NCBI GenBank assembly: GCA_000969725.1
Contig: JXSR01S010357.1
Strand: one strand, 5' to 3'
DNA: 37,974 bases
Origin: Ophiothrix spiculata
Lineage: Eukaryota; Echinodermata; Ophiuroidea; Amphilepidida; Ophiotrichidae
Position 1 is the stretch's first letter; each line of letters opens with the position of its first letter. The translations under genes and the position numbers were made by a program. The notes beneath the pieces were generated by a model, which ran no database searches, was not told where the DNA came from, and saw only the letters and a list, made by a program, of their open reading frames with translations. Below, piece after piece: positions 23,292 through 34,524 of this stretch.

Positions 23292-24674
23292 CGGCAGTGG
23301 TGGGCAACCTACGGCCCGCATGCCGCATGCGGCCCGCGAGTTCTTTTTGTGCGGCCCGCCAATCCCACAAAGAAAAAAAAAAATAATGTGTACAATTTGG
23401 AAAAGGAAGCTGCAAATTAAAAAAGTCATATTGCGCATGGAATAAACTTGTCATCTCAGCATTGGTCAGAAATATGGTATTCTTCCAAAGTTGAACAAAA
23501 TCGCTTTTAAACTGTATAAATACATAACAATTGGGTTGTTTTTTCTTTATCCATTCTTAAAGTGTAAACCAGTAAGCCCTATATTTTCTTTTGATGGACG
23601 GTCACATATATCATGATGGTGTATTTTAAGCTATTTTATCCATTCTTGGAGGAACACAAATTGTTTCTATGCAATATAATATATACAATTATTTTCGCAC
23701 AAGCAAGACACAATGAGGATTCGTGTACTCACAGGGTNNNNNNNNNNNNNNNNNNNNNNNNNNNNNNNNNNNNNNNNNNNNNNNNNNNNNNNNNNNNNNN
23801 NNNNNNNNNNNNNNNNNNNNNNNNNNNNNNNNNNNNNNNNNNNNNNNNNNNNNNNNNNNNNNNNNNNNNNNNNNNNNNNNNNNNNNNNNNNNNNNNNNNN
23901 NNNNNNNNNNNNNNNNNNNNNNNNNNNNNNNNNNNNNNNNNNNNNNNNNNNNNNNNNNNNNNNNNNNNNNNNNNNNNNNNNNNNNNNNNNNNNNNNNNNN
24001 NNNNNNNNNNNNNNNNNNNNNNNNNNNNNNNNNNNNNNNNNNNNNNNNNNNNNNNNNNNNNNNNNNNNNNNNNNNNNNNNNNNNNNNNNNNNNNNNNNNN
24101 NNNNNNNNNNNNNNNNNNNNNNNNNNNNNNNNNNNNNNNNNNNNNNNNNNNNNNNNNNNNNNNNNNNNNNNNNNNNNNNNNNNNNNNNNNNNNNNNNNNN
24201 NNNNNNNNNNNNNNNNNNNNNNNNNNNNNNNNNNNNNNNNNNNNNNNNNNNNNNNNNNNNNNNNNNNNNNNNNNNNNNNNNNNNNNNNNNNNNNNNNNNN
24301 NNNNNNNNNNNNNNNNNNNNNNNNNNNNNNNNNNNNNNNNNNNNNNNNNNNNNNNNNNNNNNNNNNNNNNNNNNNNNNNNNNNNNNNNNNNNNNNNNNNN
24401 NNNNNNNNNNNNNNNNNNNNNNNNNNNNNNNNNNNNNNNNNNNNNNNNNNNNNNNNNNNNNNNNNNNNNNNNNNNNNNNNNNNNNNNNNNNNNNNNNNNN
24501 NNNNNNNNNNNNNNNNNNNNNNNNNNNNNNNNNNNNNNNNNNNNNNNNNNNNNNNNNNNNNNNNNNNNNNNNCATAGATCCAATAAACGTTTTTAGTACT
24601 TTGGATGCGGCCCGCGAAAAATGTCAGAACTCTTTTTTGGCCCGCGGTAGTAAAAAGGTTGCCCACCACTGACT
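23292..24674. mobile_element. hAT-like transposon with CAGTGGTGGGCAACC ends, containing the assembly gap
   Basis: The left end has CAGTGGTGGGCAACC at 23295-23309 and the right end its exact reverse complement at 24657-24671. GATCTAGC flanks both sides (23284-23291 and 24675-24682), separated from the 15-bp repeat by three non-matching bases on each side. Sub-terminal GCGGCCCGC strings recur near both ends. An 8-bp duplication and these ends fit the hAT superfamily. Only about 550 bp is readable and no transposase is visible there; anything in the gap is unknown. The long open frames reported across the Ns are artefacts. Confidence 0.8.
23738..24572. other. Assembly gap (835 Ns)
   Basis: Unresolved bases inside the hAT-like element. 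The gap length may be an estimate, so the element could be longer and even autonomous. Confidence 0.99.
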
Positions 24675-24751
24675 GATCTAGCGTGAAGTTTCTAAAATAT
24701 TTTAAATAAATTTTCATTCATAAGATGATGAGCACCGCCATGACGTTGGAA

Positions 24752-24950
24752 TAAATGGGGCAATCTACACGGGAGTGCAAATCCAAATGAATGCGCATCT
24801 CCGTAAACCACTTTGCAGTAGGCTATACGGACGTCATATCCGAATCTGCTGTACACCACTCTGCGTACATGATGAGTTGTCTACGGAGATGCGGATCTCC
24901 ATGATACGCATACATCTGGATCTGCACTCTGTGCAGATTGTCTCATTTTA
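24752..24950. mobile_element. Fold-back MITE (about 200 bp)
   Basis: The left half starts AATGGGGCAATCTACAC, then GAGTGCAAATCCAAATG, then ATGCG and CATCTCCGTA. The right half read inward gives AAATGAGACAATCTGCAC, GAGTGCAGATCCAGATG, ATGCG and CATCTCCGTA. The arms therefore cover most of the element. TA sits at both edges, suggesting a TA target duplication. The 75-codon plus-strand frame inside is a by-product of the arms. Confidence 0.7.
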
Positions 24951-25039
24951 CTTTCGTCCAGCGTGCATCTTGAAGGCGTCTATACTTGAGTTTTTTTGCT
25001 GACTTTGTATCAATTTATAACACAGTTATAAGGGGATTT

Positions 25040-25350
25040 GGATATAATCATGTGAACACCCTAATTGTTTCCAATCATCAAAGAGGAAGTCGGAATCACC
25101 TTAAAAATGAGACGCCCTTAAAAATGTGGGTTTAGCTAGGAAGAGGCCGTCGGGATGCGTGTAATGTGCGGTGAAAATCAAGAACTTAACAAGCTTTCAT
25201 GTAATTATGTTAATGCAAACGGAAATACTGTCATATAAAATTAAATATTTATGTGCTCAGGTTTGAATAAAATCAACATTAAATGACAAATAAAATGTCT
25301 TTATCGGTAAATATCAAATACATATCACCTGCTGAATCCATTAAACATAA
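25040..25350. other. Copy-C partner of the second conserved island
   Basis: Aligns to 14010-14310 at roughly 95% by eye, although both flanks have diverged or received insertions. See the copy A entry for the frame analysis. Confidence 0.55.
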
Positions 25351-26291
25351 TGTGCTTTTTTGCAAGTTGAATAAGGGAAATCCGATATGCAGACCTAATC
25401 GTAATGAAAACATGAAAAATTAACTCTTTTCTTTAACTTTCTTTCTACACAAAAATGTAGAATCTGGAGCTGTAAATAACATCTTTTCTATTAAAAATTC
25501 AACCATTATGGTTCAACTTCAAAACTGTCAAGATAAAAAACATTTCAAACATTAAAGGAACCGGGCATAAGAAAACAGAAACAGGTCATAACATTTTCAC
25601 GCAAAAGGCCTAAGAGACCGAGTACACAAAGCTGTCCCCACATTTCTCTCTCTCTTCCTTCTTTCCCCTCTCTTTTGTTTATTTCTAAATAGATACAAAC
25701 CTATTTCGAATTCCCTGTGATTTGAAAATTCCAGACTGAGTTGAAACATACCCTTTGATAATTTCATGTACTTGTTATAATTCAATGTCTCTACTAGTTG
25801 CTAGGTAAAAGCTTTTAACATTCCTACCAATCTTTTAGATGCATGTTGTCGAAACATGTTTCATCTATGAAACAAACAAACTGATAAACTTTTACTATTA
25901 CTTGACATAAGGTTGTGAGTTTATGTGAAAAATGTCTTTCTCTACCAATCGTGAACCATAATGCACTTTGCTCTGTAAATCCTTGCTTTCAACAGCATTT
26001 ACGAAAGCTAACAACCTTGTCTATACATGTTTTAAAATAACAAAACAAAAAATGAATCTATTAAAAGTGAAATGTAAAGACTTGTTGAACTCTTGAGTTA
26101 AGATGACACGATGTCAGCTTGGGCAAGACGTTCTATTTACCAAATAGTGTAAATGTTAATGCATTTTGCTTCTTTGGTAGTAAGGAATGTGGAATATAAT
26201 GGAAAATAAATCTCCCAGCTTTAACGGGAAGTAACTTTCCACCCACAAGCTAAATTGCAGACGTTAGAGAGGAACTCTTTGAAGTTTCATC

Positions 26292-27151
26292 ATCATTTAT
26301 GCATTTTGGTCAGTGGTTTAAAGGAACTAGCCTAGATTCGACCCGGTACTTTCTAACACACTTCATTTTTTTTTTAATTTTAACTTGACTCGATTGAACC
26401 TGTTTATAGTAATATACCCTACCAGTAGTTGCCTGTGATTTTGTAGAAAAAGTGGGGAAAATTGTAATTCTTTACCGACTAAATTTTTTTCTCAGGAGAA
26501 TAAAATGGTGTAAAAAGCGTGTTTCTAGTTTCAAATCTTTTGAATATCTTTTTTTTCGTTTAACGTATATCAAATATCTCTAGGAGCTTTGTTTAATCTT
26601 TTATCTGGTAAATGCATTTGACGTACAAATTCAGGATTTAGAAAACATAACATATAAATGATATATAGCAAATTATTTTTCTCTCAATTTGAGCCTTATT
26701 ATGTAGATTTTCAAGCTTTATTTCGAGCATTTCTATAAGTGTTTAATTCTAGGATCTAGGATAGTCCCTTTAACACAATATGTATTAAATGTAAATTATA
26801 TGAAATACCGTTTGCAAAGATTGTATTTATGATAAGTTACGTGTTTACGTTTGTGTGTGGGTAATTAATACTGTAAAGTATGTGAAAAAATGACAACTAT
26901 TTTGAGATGGCTTTTGTGAAATTATGGTAAAGGTTTTGATAATTGTACCACATTAGCCTTTTCATATAGGTATGTCAATATAATTTATTAAGTCGAAGGT
27001 GATCGTACTTATCATGCTTATGGAATAAGTGTTCGATCCCTTATTCAATTACTGTGCCTTTAATAGGTTTGTTTGTTCCATTCATTAACTTGTTTAATCG
27101 TCATTATCTGGCTGCGTTTGTTTTTAAAACACAAGATAAGAATAAAGAGCC
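26292..27151. other. Non-coding DNA right of the duplication
   Basis: AT-rich single-copy sequence after the duplication ends. No gene, repeat or RNA is recognised. Confidence 0.45.
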
Positions 27152-27156
27152 GTATG

Positions 27157-27790
27157 TACCAGGGGGGTAGGACATGACGTCATGAGATTTTGAAACTCCC
27201 ATTCAAAAAACTTGAATTTTAACAGTGGTGGTAGGACGATCTCTTTAATTGCCTGTTTACCGGACTGTTTACTCAGATTTGATGCGTAGTCATCCGTGGT
27301 ATCGCCCGTATATTTCAATGCGTAAATGAAAAGAAAAGTAGTTCTTTATAATAATCACAATATCTTTTTAGTTTTCTGGGGTTGAAGTCCCAACCTCAAC
27401 GGTTTTGAAATCTGCACATGTTTATACACTAAGTAAGGGCATAAAATGAAATTTTTGAGCGTTAGTTAAAATTCAAGTTTTTTGAATGGGAGTTTCAAAA
27501 TCTGCTGACGTCATGTCCTACCCCCCCTGAATTTTAACTAACGCTCAAACATTCCATTTTATGCCCTTAATTAGTGTATAAACATATGCTGATTCCAAAA
27601 CCGTTGAGGTTGGAACTTCAACCCCAGAAAACTAAAAAGATATTCTGAATGTTTTGAAGAACTACTTCTCTTGTTATTTACGCATTGAAATATACGGGCG
27701 ATACCACGGATGAATACGAATCAAATTTGAGTAAACAGTCTGGGTAAACAGGCAATTTATTACGCAGCCACCCTCCTCTGGTATGTACAA
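27157..27790. repeat. Complex inverted-repeat (fold-back) element
   Basis: The main arms of about 229 bp are at 27247-27475 and, inverted, 27528-27757, with mismatches and small indels. The 52-bp spacer between them plus a little of the left arm (27465-27526) is the reverse complement of the outer left segment 27161-27223, which includes GGACATGACGTCATG. Outer ends TACCAGGGGGGTAGG and, inverted, TACCAGAGGAGGGTGG suggest terminal repeats. Either a rearranged MITE pair or one element that captured an inverted copy of itself would give this. A transcript would fold into a long hairpin. The 64-codon minus-strand frame at 27124-27318 lies in the left arm. Confidence 0.8.
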
Positions 27791-28639
27791 GAATGTCATT
27801 GAGGGACATCTTCACCCAACATCCCATCATTTGATCTACATTTCCGGAATTTTCTCATCTTTGGAATTTAAATAATGAGCGGACCAAGTAACTTTAGGTC
27901 CCATCCGAAATTTTAGGGTTAGAGTTAGTGTCAGGTCATGTTTGTGAGTTTTGGGTTGGATCATGGATAGTAAGGGTCGGGTAATGGGTAAAGCTTTTGA
28001 TTGGACCTAAAGAGAAGATGTTGTTGTATATGTGTCGTATATTGTTTTTAGGCCTAAGGGTCGGGTCATGGGTAAAGTTTTTGATTGGACCTGAAGTATA
28101 CTTTTCCCTAATGAGCCATAACCAGTTGGAAGTGTAATATAATTTGAAATAACCAATGTCTTTTATAAAGTGGTACTGATAACTAAAGTATATTTTTAGA
28201 AGTTACTGCTTCAATATTTTTCCAGATTGACACTAGTCTATTTTAAATAACTTTTATAATCATAACTTATATAATCACAAACTCTTCAAAAACCCGTACC
28301 AATTATTTCCAATTATCAATCGTGATATCAAACATCACACGCCCTGTTCTTAACTGTGTAACTCTGGACAATCTACTCTATTAAACGAACTTTTTGCTAC
28401 ACATTTTACCCCAGTTATTTATCCTTGCGTGTGTAAAGATATAAAGGTAATCATGTTATAGTTAATGTAGAACTTGAACTTTTATCTCCTATGGACATAA
28501 ACTATTTACAGGTTAATGCCCACAGGTAAATTTGGCATTATTTAAAGTATATTGTGTCAGAGCACATCCCACACTGAATTTACAATTCCTGGTTATAATT
28601 CCAATAACATACCACTGTACTAATTAGAAAAACGTAAAT
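27791..28639. other. Non-coding DNA with a short direct repeat
   Basis: No gene is seen. A segment of about 40 bp containing GGGTCGGGTAATGGGTAAAG at about 27977 recurs 88 bp later as GGGTCGGGTCATGGGTAAAG, both followed by TTTGATTGGACCT. Confidence 0.5.
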
Positions 28640-28675
28640 AAAAAGAAAGAAAGAAAGAAAGGAAGAAAAGAAAAA
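28640..28675. repeat. AAAG microsatellite
   Basis: Repeated AAAG with one GGAAG interruption. Confidence 0.85.
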
Positions 28676-29119
28676 TGGATACATGAAGAGTTCAAAAGTT
28701 AGAGATAGCATTTTCCAGTCATTTATTGAGCTGTGTCACAATAACATTATCATGATTATTATCATGATCACTGAATAAATTGGATTCGTCATTATCCGCC
28801 CATGATGGATCCCTAACCGTCCCATGAATTGAATTATGTCAACAACATGTGCTAAACATTACAGAAAATGATGACAAATAAGAAGGATGGCTTCCCCAAA
28901 GAGATAGGTAATGTTGAATAACACAATTACTTGGAGTACATTCTAGGGTCAGGTTTCCCCTCCAGCCCTCCCGAGATCGTGCGTGATTGGTACTTTATTT
29001 TTAAGGAACCGACACGTATGAGAGTTCTAGATTTAGATGTTCTTCACAACCTGCAGGCATGTGCAAGGGTTACAAATGAAAGGATTGCTAAATCCAGGAA
29101 GCTGAAAGGTGCTCATTGG
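28676..29119. other. No supported gene; one weak open frame
   Basis: An 86-codon plus-strand frame (28931-29191) reads with mixed amino-acid composition but has no recognised domain, signal or splice support. It overlaps the end of the minus-strand candidate at 29120-29479. I leave it as unproven. Confidence 0.3.
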
Positions 29120-29479
29120 TCAAAATCTATATCTACACACTATTATATATATAGCAGTGGGGCCAATGACAGATTCCGTAAGAAGAGGTAGCATTTGTAT
29201 ATAACACTTTAAGCCTTTGGTAACATTTCTTGTACATAGCCAACTACCGGTATTATAGATACCAGCAAATGGTGCAGACCCGTTTGTGAAGAAAGAAGCC
29301 CTTGCGAACTGTTGCCGTGACGGGCGATTGAAATGTTGAGTGTATAAACTATTCGCTGTCAAAGTGACGATTCCATTACCCCGGGAACCTTCCAACACAT
29401 ACACGGAGCTCGTGGCATCAATTTGAATTACCCTTTTAAACACCAGTCGTGTTGACATTAAGGTCAGATCGTCTTCCAT
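29120..29479 (-). CDS. Uncharacterised open frame, possible exon
   Basis: 119 codons from the ATG at 29479; the frame is open a further 13 codons upstream to a TAG. The first 90 or so residues have balanced composition with varied codon choice (for example VIQIDATSSVYVLEGSRG, FARASFFTNGSAPFAG), unlike the Leu/Ile/Lys-rich chance frames elsewhere. The underlying DNA at 29220-29470 is GC-richer than its flanks. The tail beyond about residue 90 looks random, so a real exon would probably end earlier, possibly at a GT near 29250-29265. There is no recognised domain, signal peptide or transmembrane segment. It may be an exon, a decayed gene or part of an unknown transposon. Confidence 0.3.
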   Translation of the reverse strand: MEDDLTLMSTRLVFKRVIQIDATSSVYVLEGSRGNGIVTLTANSLYTQHFNRPSRQQFARASFFTNGSAPFAGIYNTGSWLCTRNVTKGLKCYIQMLPLLTESVIGPTAIYIIVCRYRF

Positions 29480-30029
29480 TACATTACATATTACTTGACC
29501 AGCAAAGCATATTAGCTAGTCTTAGTCTTCTCTGGTGAAGATTATGCAGCCCACTTTAATATGTGTGTATAGTGTGAAAGGTTGCTGGGATAACTCAAAA
29601 TATTACGCAATCACTTCGATAGCAAATTATAAGCAAAAATGGACTTGCAGTGGGGGAAACATCTTTAATACATCATCATATATTAATGATAACGAAACAA
29701 CAATGTACTTACTTTTTTAGAACTGTTATGATGCAGTACAATACATTTGCATATTGCTACGATGGTTAATCGCGAAAAATGTCGAATTCAATCCAACAGA
29801 ATACTACGTGCTGTTGCGACCAACACGATAAAGTGTTTGCCACCATTTTTGTTATTTTTTTTTCGTGAATGTGAATGTTGAGATTGTCAAATTTTATGAC
29901 ATTTTGTGTCGTGCGACTACCAAGGACTTTTTCAAACCAGCTACAGTACTATTAGCGACTGATTGCAAGAGACCGATCGCAAGAAAGTTCACAACATGGG
30001 CGTGGTCTAGGCAGGAAACATTCTAGGAA
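29480..30029. other. Non-coding DNA
   Basis: No gene is seen. A 61-codon plus-strand frame at 29535-29720 has chance-like composition. Confidence 0.4.
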
Positions 30030-30330
30030 TTATAATTATGTCTACGGTCTGACTCATGCATTGGACAGCTAAGGGATAGAGGTTCGAATCCGCTGAGTGG
30101 CGAATGTTGTTCTTGAAAAAAGATGTGGTCTCCTCTGCACCTAGATGTCATATATACACTAGCTTTCTTATTAATGCTAGGATAGTGACATGCTCGTCTG
30201 TAGGAAGTGCTGTGAACTCCCTCGCAGCACAACTGGAGTCCGATCAAACGCAAAGAAAATGCAGATTCGGGGAATCACAGCTGAAAAAACATAAGCAACC
30301 TTTTCTCAGACCTTTAACATGACAGGCCCG
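30030..30330 (+). mobile_element. SINE-like fragment with a B box
   Basis: GGTTCGAATCC at about 30083 is a good pol III B box. The preceding 45 bases have a tRNA-like look (a CAT in an anticodon-loop position), but no convincing A box remains. The roughly 230 bp that follow are GC-richer than the flanks and could be a SINE body. The 72- and 76-codon frames on the two strands are confined to it. No tail or target duplication was identified. Confidence 0.35.
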
Positions 30331-30586
30331 AAACATAGTCCTTGCAGGTGGTTTATGATTCACATTAAGTCTACCATAAGTAAATCATAACCTCCTGGGT
30401 TATTAATAATTTTGCATGTCATTCTTACTGATACTGTGCATTTGCTGTGTATCCAATAGTTTACAATCGTCAATAGTTTTTAATAGAAACAATAACCTTG
30501 CGTTTTCCAGAAAATTTTGATAAGTTCAACATGGACCCTTTTTCCTTTCACTGTACGAAACATCCTGTTTCTGGGTAAGGTGGTGG

Positions 30587-30966
30587 TCCCTAGTCGCTAG
30601 TCTGAAACTGAAATAAGGTTCGGCAGTCCGAAATCATATTTTTTTTATACCTGAGGGTTCACTAATCCGAATTTGATAAAAGGTCCGTCCGAAAATAGGG
30701 TTCGCTAGTCCAAAGGTTCGCTAGTTCCAAAAATGAAATAAGGTCCGCTAGTCCGAAATTAAAAAGGTCCAATAATCCTACGGTTCGCCAGTTCAAAAAT
30801 GAAATAAGGTTCACCAGCCCGAAGATGGAAAAAGGTTATCTAGTCCGAAAATGAAATAGGCCTATAAGGTTCGCTAGTCCGAAAATGAAAAAAAGGTCCG
30901 CTAGTCCAGGTCTAGCGAACCTTCAGACTAGCGAATCTTTGGACTGGTGAACCTTCGGACTAGCAG
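30587..30966. repeat. GGTTCGCTAGTCCGAA minisatellite with orientation switch
   Basis: About ten imperfect units of GGTTCGCTAGTCCGAAAATG with AAATAAGG spacers run left to right from 30587 to about 30905. The units at 30909-30966 are in reverse complement (CTAGCGAACCTTCAGACTAG and similar). The arrangement is a tandem array closed by an inverted arm, as in some tandem-repeat-bearing DNA transposons. Confidence 0.8.
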
Positions 30967-32481
30967 GTTGTAATCGTAACAAATACAATATATTAAAATC
31001 ATTTGGGGTAGTTTTGACAAGCAAAACTAGGATGTATAATGCTCCAACTGTCTGCAGTAAATAATGATGTGCATATATGTTAGTAACATTATCAAACTTA
31101 CGACAATATTTCCGTTTGAATTACAAACACTTGATATGATTGCTGGTTTGTCTCAACTCATATATAAGAATGATTGAATCCAAATTATCAACATGTCTGT
31201 GAAAATGACATAATCACGGATATAAGACTGACAACAAAGCTCCAGGTTTTCGTGATGATTCCCATATTCCCAGGGACTTCCTTTTTTGTGTGACAGCATT
31301 GTTTACAAATTTCCCTAGAAAATGTATGCTGCTAGTGCCAAGAAAGAAATCAAAACTTTAAACTGAACAAGTATACCAATTAAAAAGTAAACCACTTCTT
31401 TTCAGGAAAACAAACGAATACATATAGGTTTTGAATATTTTATATGTATTAAACAATTCGAGATGGAATTTTTATTAATTATTTTGAAACTTGAAAATCA
31501 ACAGCTAAATTAGTTTTTGAGATATCAAATTTTAAAGCTTGAAAAACAAAAACAAAAAACAATAAAATACATACAAATAAATTTCGCTCGTGAAGTTACA
31601 TTTTTGACCATAACTTTTGAACGGAAGCTCCGATTGTTGTCAAACAAAAACCAAAGAATGGTAATTTTGTCTTAAATATCAATATGCACTTCCAACCCCA
31701 TATTCCCCTTAAGTTCTAGTTTTAATATAGAATCATAGATTTTTAAAGATAAAATGATTTTCCCTGTATGTAAGATTTTCAAAGTGCATTTCCTAAAAAT
31801 GTATTTATCATAAATATATTTATTCAAGCAGCGCATTTTGTATTTTGTATTAAGGTCCATCTGGATTGGAACCGGTCAATTGTTAGTGTATACTCTTTAA
31901 ATACTAGTATGTATAAGTGAATGAATAAATACGTTGGTGTTTAAACCATATTTTCATGTTATTGCAAGGCTATATCCCAAGTTTTCTCCACATTTCACGT
32001 GACCTCAACATATAGCAGATTTCCGTTGAAGTAAGCAATCACTTTGATTCTAAGCCATCATAATCAACTAATAATTGATTGCGAAGTATTGAAAGAAGTT
32101 ATGAATAATCATCATGACTCGCTTTCCGAACGGAAACGTAACTTACATATTAGAACTCTTGGCCGAGATGAGTCGGTGGTACCTGTAACATTTTGCGCAA
32201 AGTATCTGTCATCTTTTGAAGTAATAAGCATCGACAAGAACTTATAGATATGAAATTGTGTTAGCTATGCACACCTCAAAAGAAAACACGTCCAACATGA
32301 CCTGAACAATTCTTTTGGTAAAATTTTATTTTGGAACATCTCAATCCAGAGTGGTTAACAGTTTTTGTGAATATTGTTAACGAATTATGTGTTTGAAAAA
32401 CAGATTGCAGAGTTTGAGATATAATTATTCCGAGCCTGTCATATCCATTGCAACCAAGTCAAAATTTAACACCATTACCAT
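30967..32481. other. AT-rich non-coding DNA
   Basis: No gene is supported. Open frames of 62-67 codons (31672-31860 minus, 32044-32247 plus) have no features and chance-like composition. Confidence 0.45.
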
Positions 32482-32739
32482 ATATGTGATAGCTAACCCC
32501 GAAAGGGGGGACTTTGTAGATAATATCAATTTAGATTTTATCATTTCATCTGTTACAGCATTTTCTAAGCTTTAATATGACTCCTTACATGTTGAAATTG
32601 ATCAAGGCTCTCAAATTTTAAACAGAAAATCTGCTGGAAACTCTTATTATTTTCTTTATTTTTTGCTGTCTATTTTCGGCAGTCTCTCGAAAAGTGTTCT
32701 GTCGCAAAGTCCATCTTTTCGGGTTGAGTCATCACATAT
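32482..32739. mobile_element. MITE-like element, fuller copy (family member 2)
   Basis: The left end ATATGTGATAGCTAACCCC, then GAAAGGGGGGACTTTG, pairs with the right end read inward, ATATGTGATGACTCAACCC, then GAAAAGATGGACTTTG. That gives terminal inverted repeats of about 35 bp with TA at both edges. The interior matches 7397-7622. Length is about 258 bp with no coding capacity. A Tc1/mariner-type MITE is the likeliest class. The 62-codon frame at 32387-32575 runs into it from the flank and is not a gene. Confidence 0.75.
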
Positions 32740-32936
32740 GTTTTGCCCTTGTTAGCTCACCTATGTCATAATCTCTAAATAAAACCAAGACTTGAAGCAA
32801 CAAGTTGCTTTATAGCCGAGATATAAACCAAAATCGAAAATTCTTTCCATTATTCTGTCTTTCACACCACGGAGGCGTCCCTTGAATTTAATGCATATGC
32901 ACTATTGGGATTAGCCTGGCTTTCACCCGAATGTTA

Positions 32937-32971
32937 TAAATAAAAATAAAAAAAATAAAAATAAAAAATAA
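32937..32971. repeat. AATAAAA simple repeat
   Basis: An A-rich repeat follows GAATGTTATAAATAAAAATA. It could be the tail of a retroposed element whose body lies to the left, which I cannot identify. Confidence 0.6.
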
Positions 32972-34397
32972 GATTTGGAAGCTGGTTTTGCGTAGAAATG
33001 TTTTGGCGATGTATTTAGTTGTGTGGTATCTTATCTTTTCAACTTAGTTATGTAAACAAGACAAATGTTTATTTTGTTACTATAAACTACTTTGAAAAAA
33101 AAAGAAGCTAACAACCTTTTCACTTGTTCGCACATGTTTGTTATGTCAAGAATTACTGTATGAAACCTTTACTCATATCGTGTGCAATGTGTACTTTTTG
33201 TACTAATTTTGTATCTGTTCTGTTGCTTGAGATTGTTTGATTTCTCTAGAATGGTATTTTACAGTCTATCATTGGAAAAGTACCGCATGCCCTTTTCATT
33301 AAAAGAAAAGATGTATGTATGTAAAAAAATCTAATTATCTAAGTCTATTATGTAATTCTATGTCTAATGATCTACAATCCTGTAAATGTACAAAATTCAA
33401 AATGCATACCCTAAGCAAATATTAAAGGATTTGAGCATTTGTGTCAGGAATGTCATGATTAGTGATTTCTTAGAAAAAAAAATGATGATCCATGTCCACC
33501 ATGATATAGGTCAAATATTGAAAAAGCCTCTGGGTTGCGTCCTTAGCCGACTTAACTTAATTTAAAACAACTACATTAATTCATCCTCCGTCTCCTTATA
33601 AAATGAACTTGAAAAATACGTAGATTTTGTACATTAGAGATTTTAACTCATTCTTAGAGTTATTTTCATATTAACAAAATCTCTTTACTAAAAAGTTAAA
33701 TTATCTAAACTGGAAAAAGAAAATACGAGTGTCAAATGAGTGTTATGGTCCAGTTTTTCACGTATCTATAATTAAAGAAACATATCATAAATGTAATTAA
33801 ATCTTGTGGCGACGAATATGGGCAGAATAATTTGCCAAATCAATTTTGCAAGGAAGCTTTGATTATAATGGAAATCTCATTGATATTAACTCATTTCTGT
33901 TCCATGATATTTGATTTACTGAACTAAAATGAACTTTTCATTTTCGCTTTCCGAGATATCTTGGTTTGTAGATTGTAATTATTGAAAAGCCAAATATGTG
34001 AATAATTATGTCTCCAATTACGGAACCTGAAATCTTTGCATATGTCCTGCGAAAGACAAATATTTTTACATTTCATATCAATTACTCTCAACCCCATCAA
34101 TCTAATCAACGATTTTCCTCTTATAGCTATGATTCGGTGAAGTATCAAACCACTTCATATATTAACCACAACCTAAGCATTTATGTTATTTAAAAAAGTT
34201 CTAGTCTTATTATCTTGCCCAATACCCAATAACGTGACTGCTATCTGAATATTGATATTCTCAATAAATTTGATATATGATAAGCTGTCTTGCTAAATAA
34301 AAATTTTCTTCGGATACAGAGAACAAAATAAGTAAAATACACGTGCACTATCCATACTACCTGGAAATTGTCAAGTCATCTTCAAAATCTACCTATC
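32972..34397. other. Non-coding DNA, possible retroelement tail
   Basis: AT-rich, no supported gene. The stretch ending CATTAAAAGAAAAGATGTATGTATGTAAAAAAA-like near 33300-33330 resembles a transcript end copied into DNA, but no coding remnant is visible. The opposed frames at 33924-34193 are not convincing. Confidence 0.35.
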
Positions 34398-34524
34398 TTC
34401 ACTTCTGAAATTTTAGGTGAATACAGGATGTTATAGCTACAGAACAATTTCCGTAATGGTCACTGATGGTGATTAAAGGATTGATAGGGTTTTAACGAGA
34501 CAGGTAAATGGCCATGGTTGTTGC
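34398..34524 (+). repeat. Diverged 115-bp unit, copy 1 of 3
   Basis: Contains TTATAGCTACAGAACAATTT, CCGTAATGGTCACTGATGG and GATTAAAGGATTGATAGGG, ending near GACAGGTAAATGGCCATGGT. A short shared frame ends at the same TAA in all copies, but copies 1 and 2 differ there only by amino-acid-changing substitutions. Confidence 0.75.

Larger units (their letters stand above)
19806..26291 (+). repeat. Segmental duplication, copy C
   Basis: Starts at TGAACTATGATTTATTAGAA, matching A at about 9857 and B at about 17240, and follows the unit to its right end near 26291 (A 15460). Copy-specific insertions are at 21424-21743, 22753-22886 (local tandem duplication), 23292-24674 and 24752-24950. It holds the empty sites for the A-specific element at 12455 and the B-specific element at 17576. 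Confidence 0.85.

Noticed and set aside
23613..24717. Several 284-342-codon open frames on both strands
   Set aside because: They exist only because the 835 Ns contain no stop codons.
28931..29191. 86-codon plus-strand frame as a gene
   Set aside because: No recognised domain, no splice support, and it overlaps another equally unproven frame.
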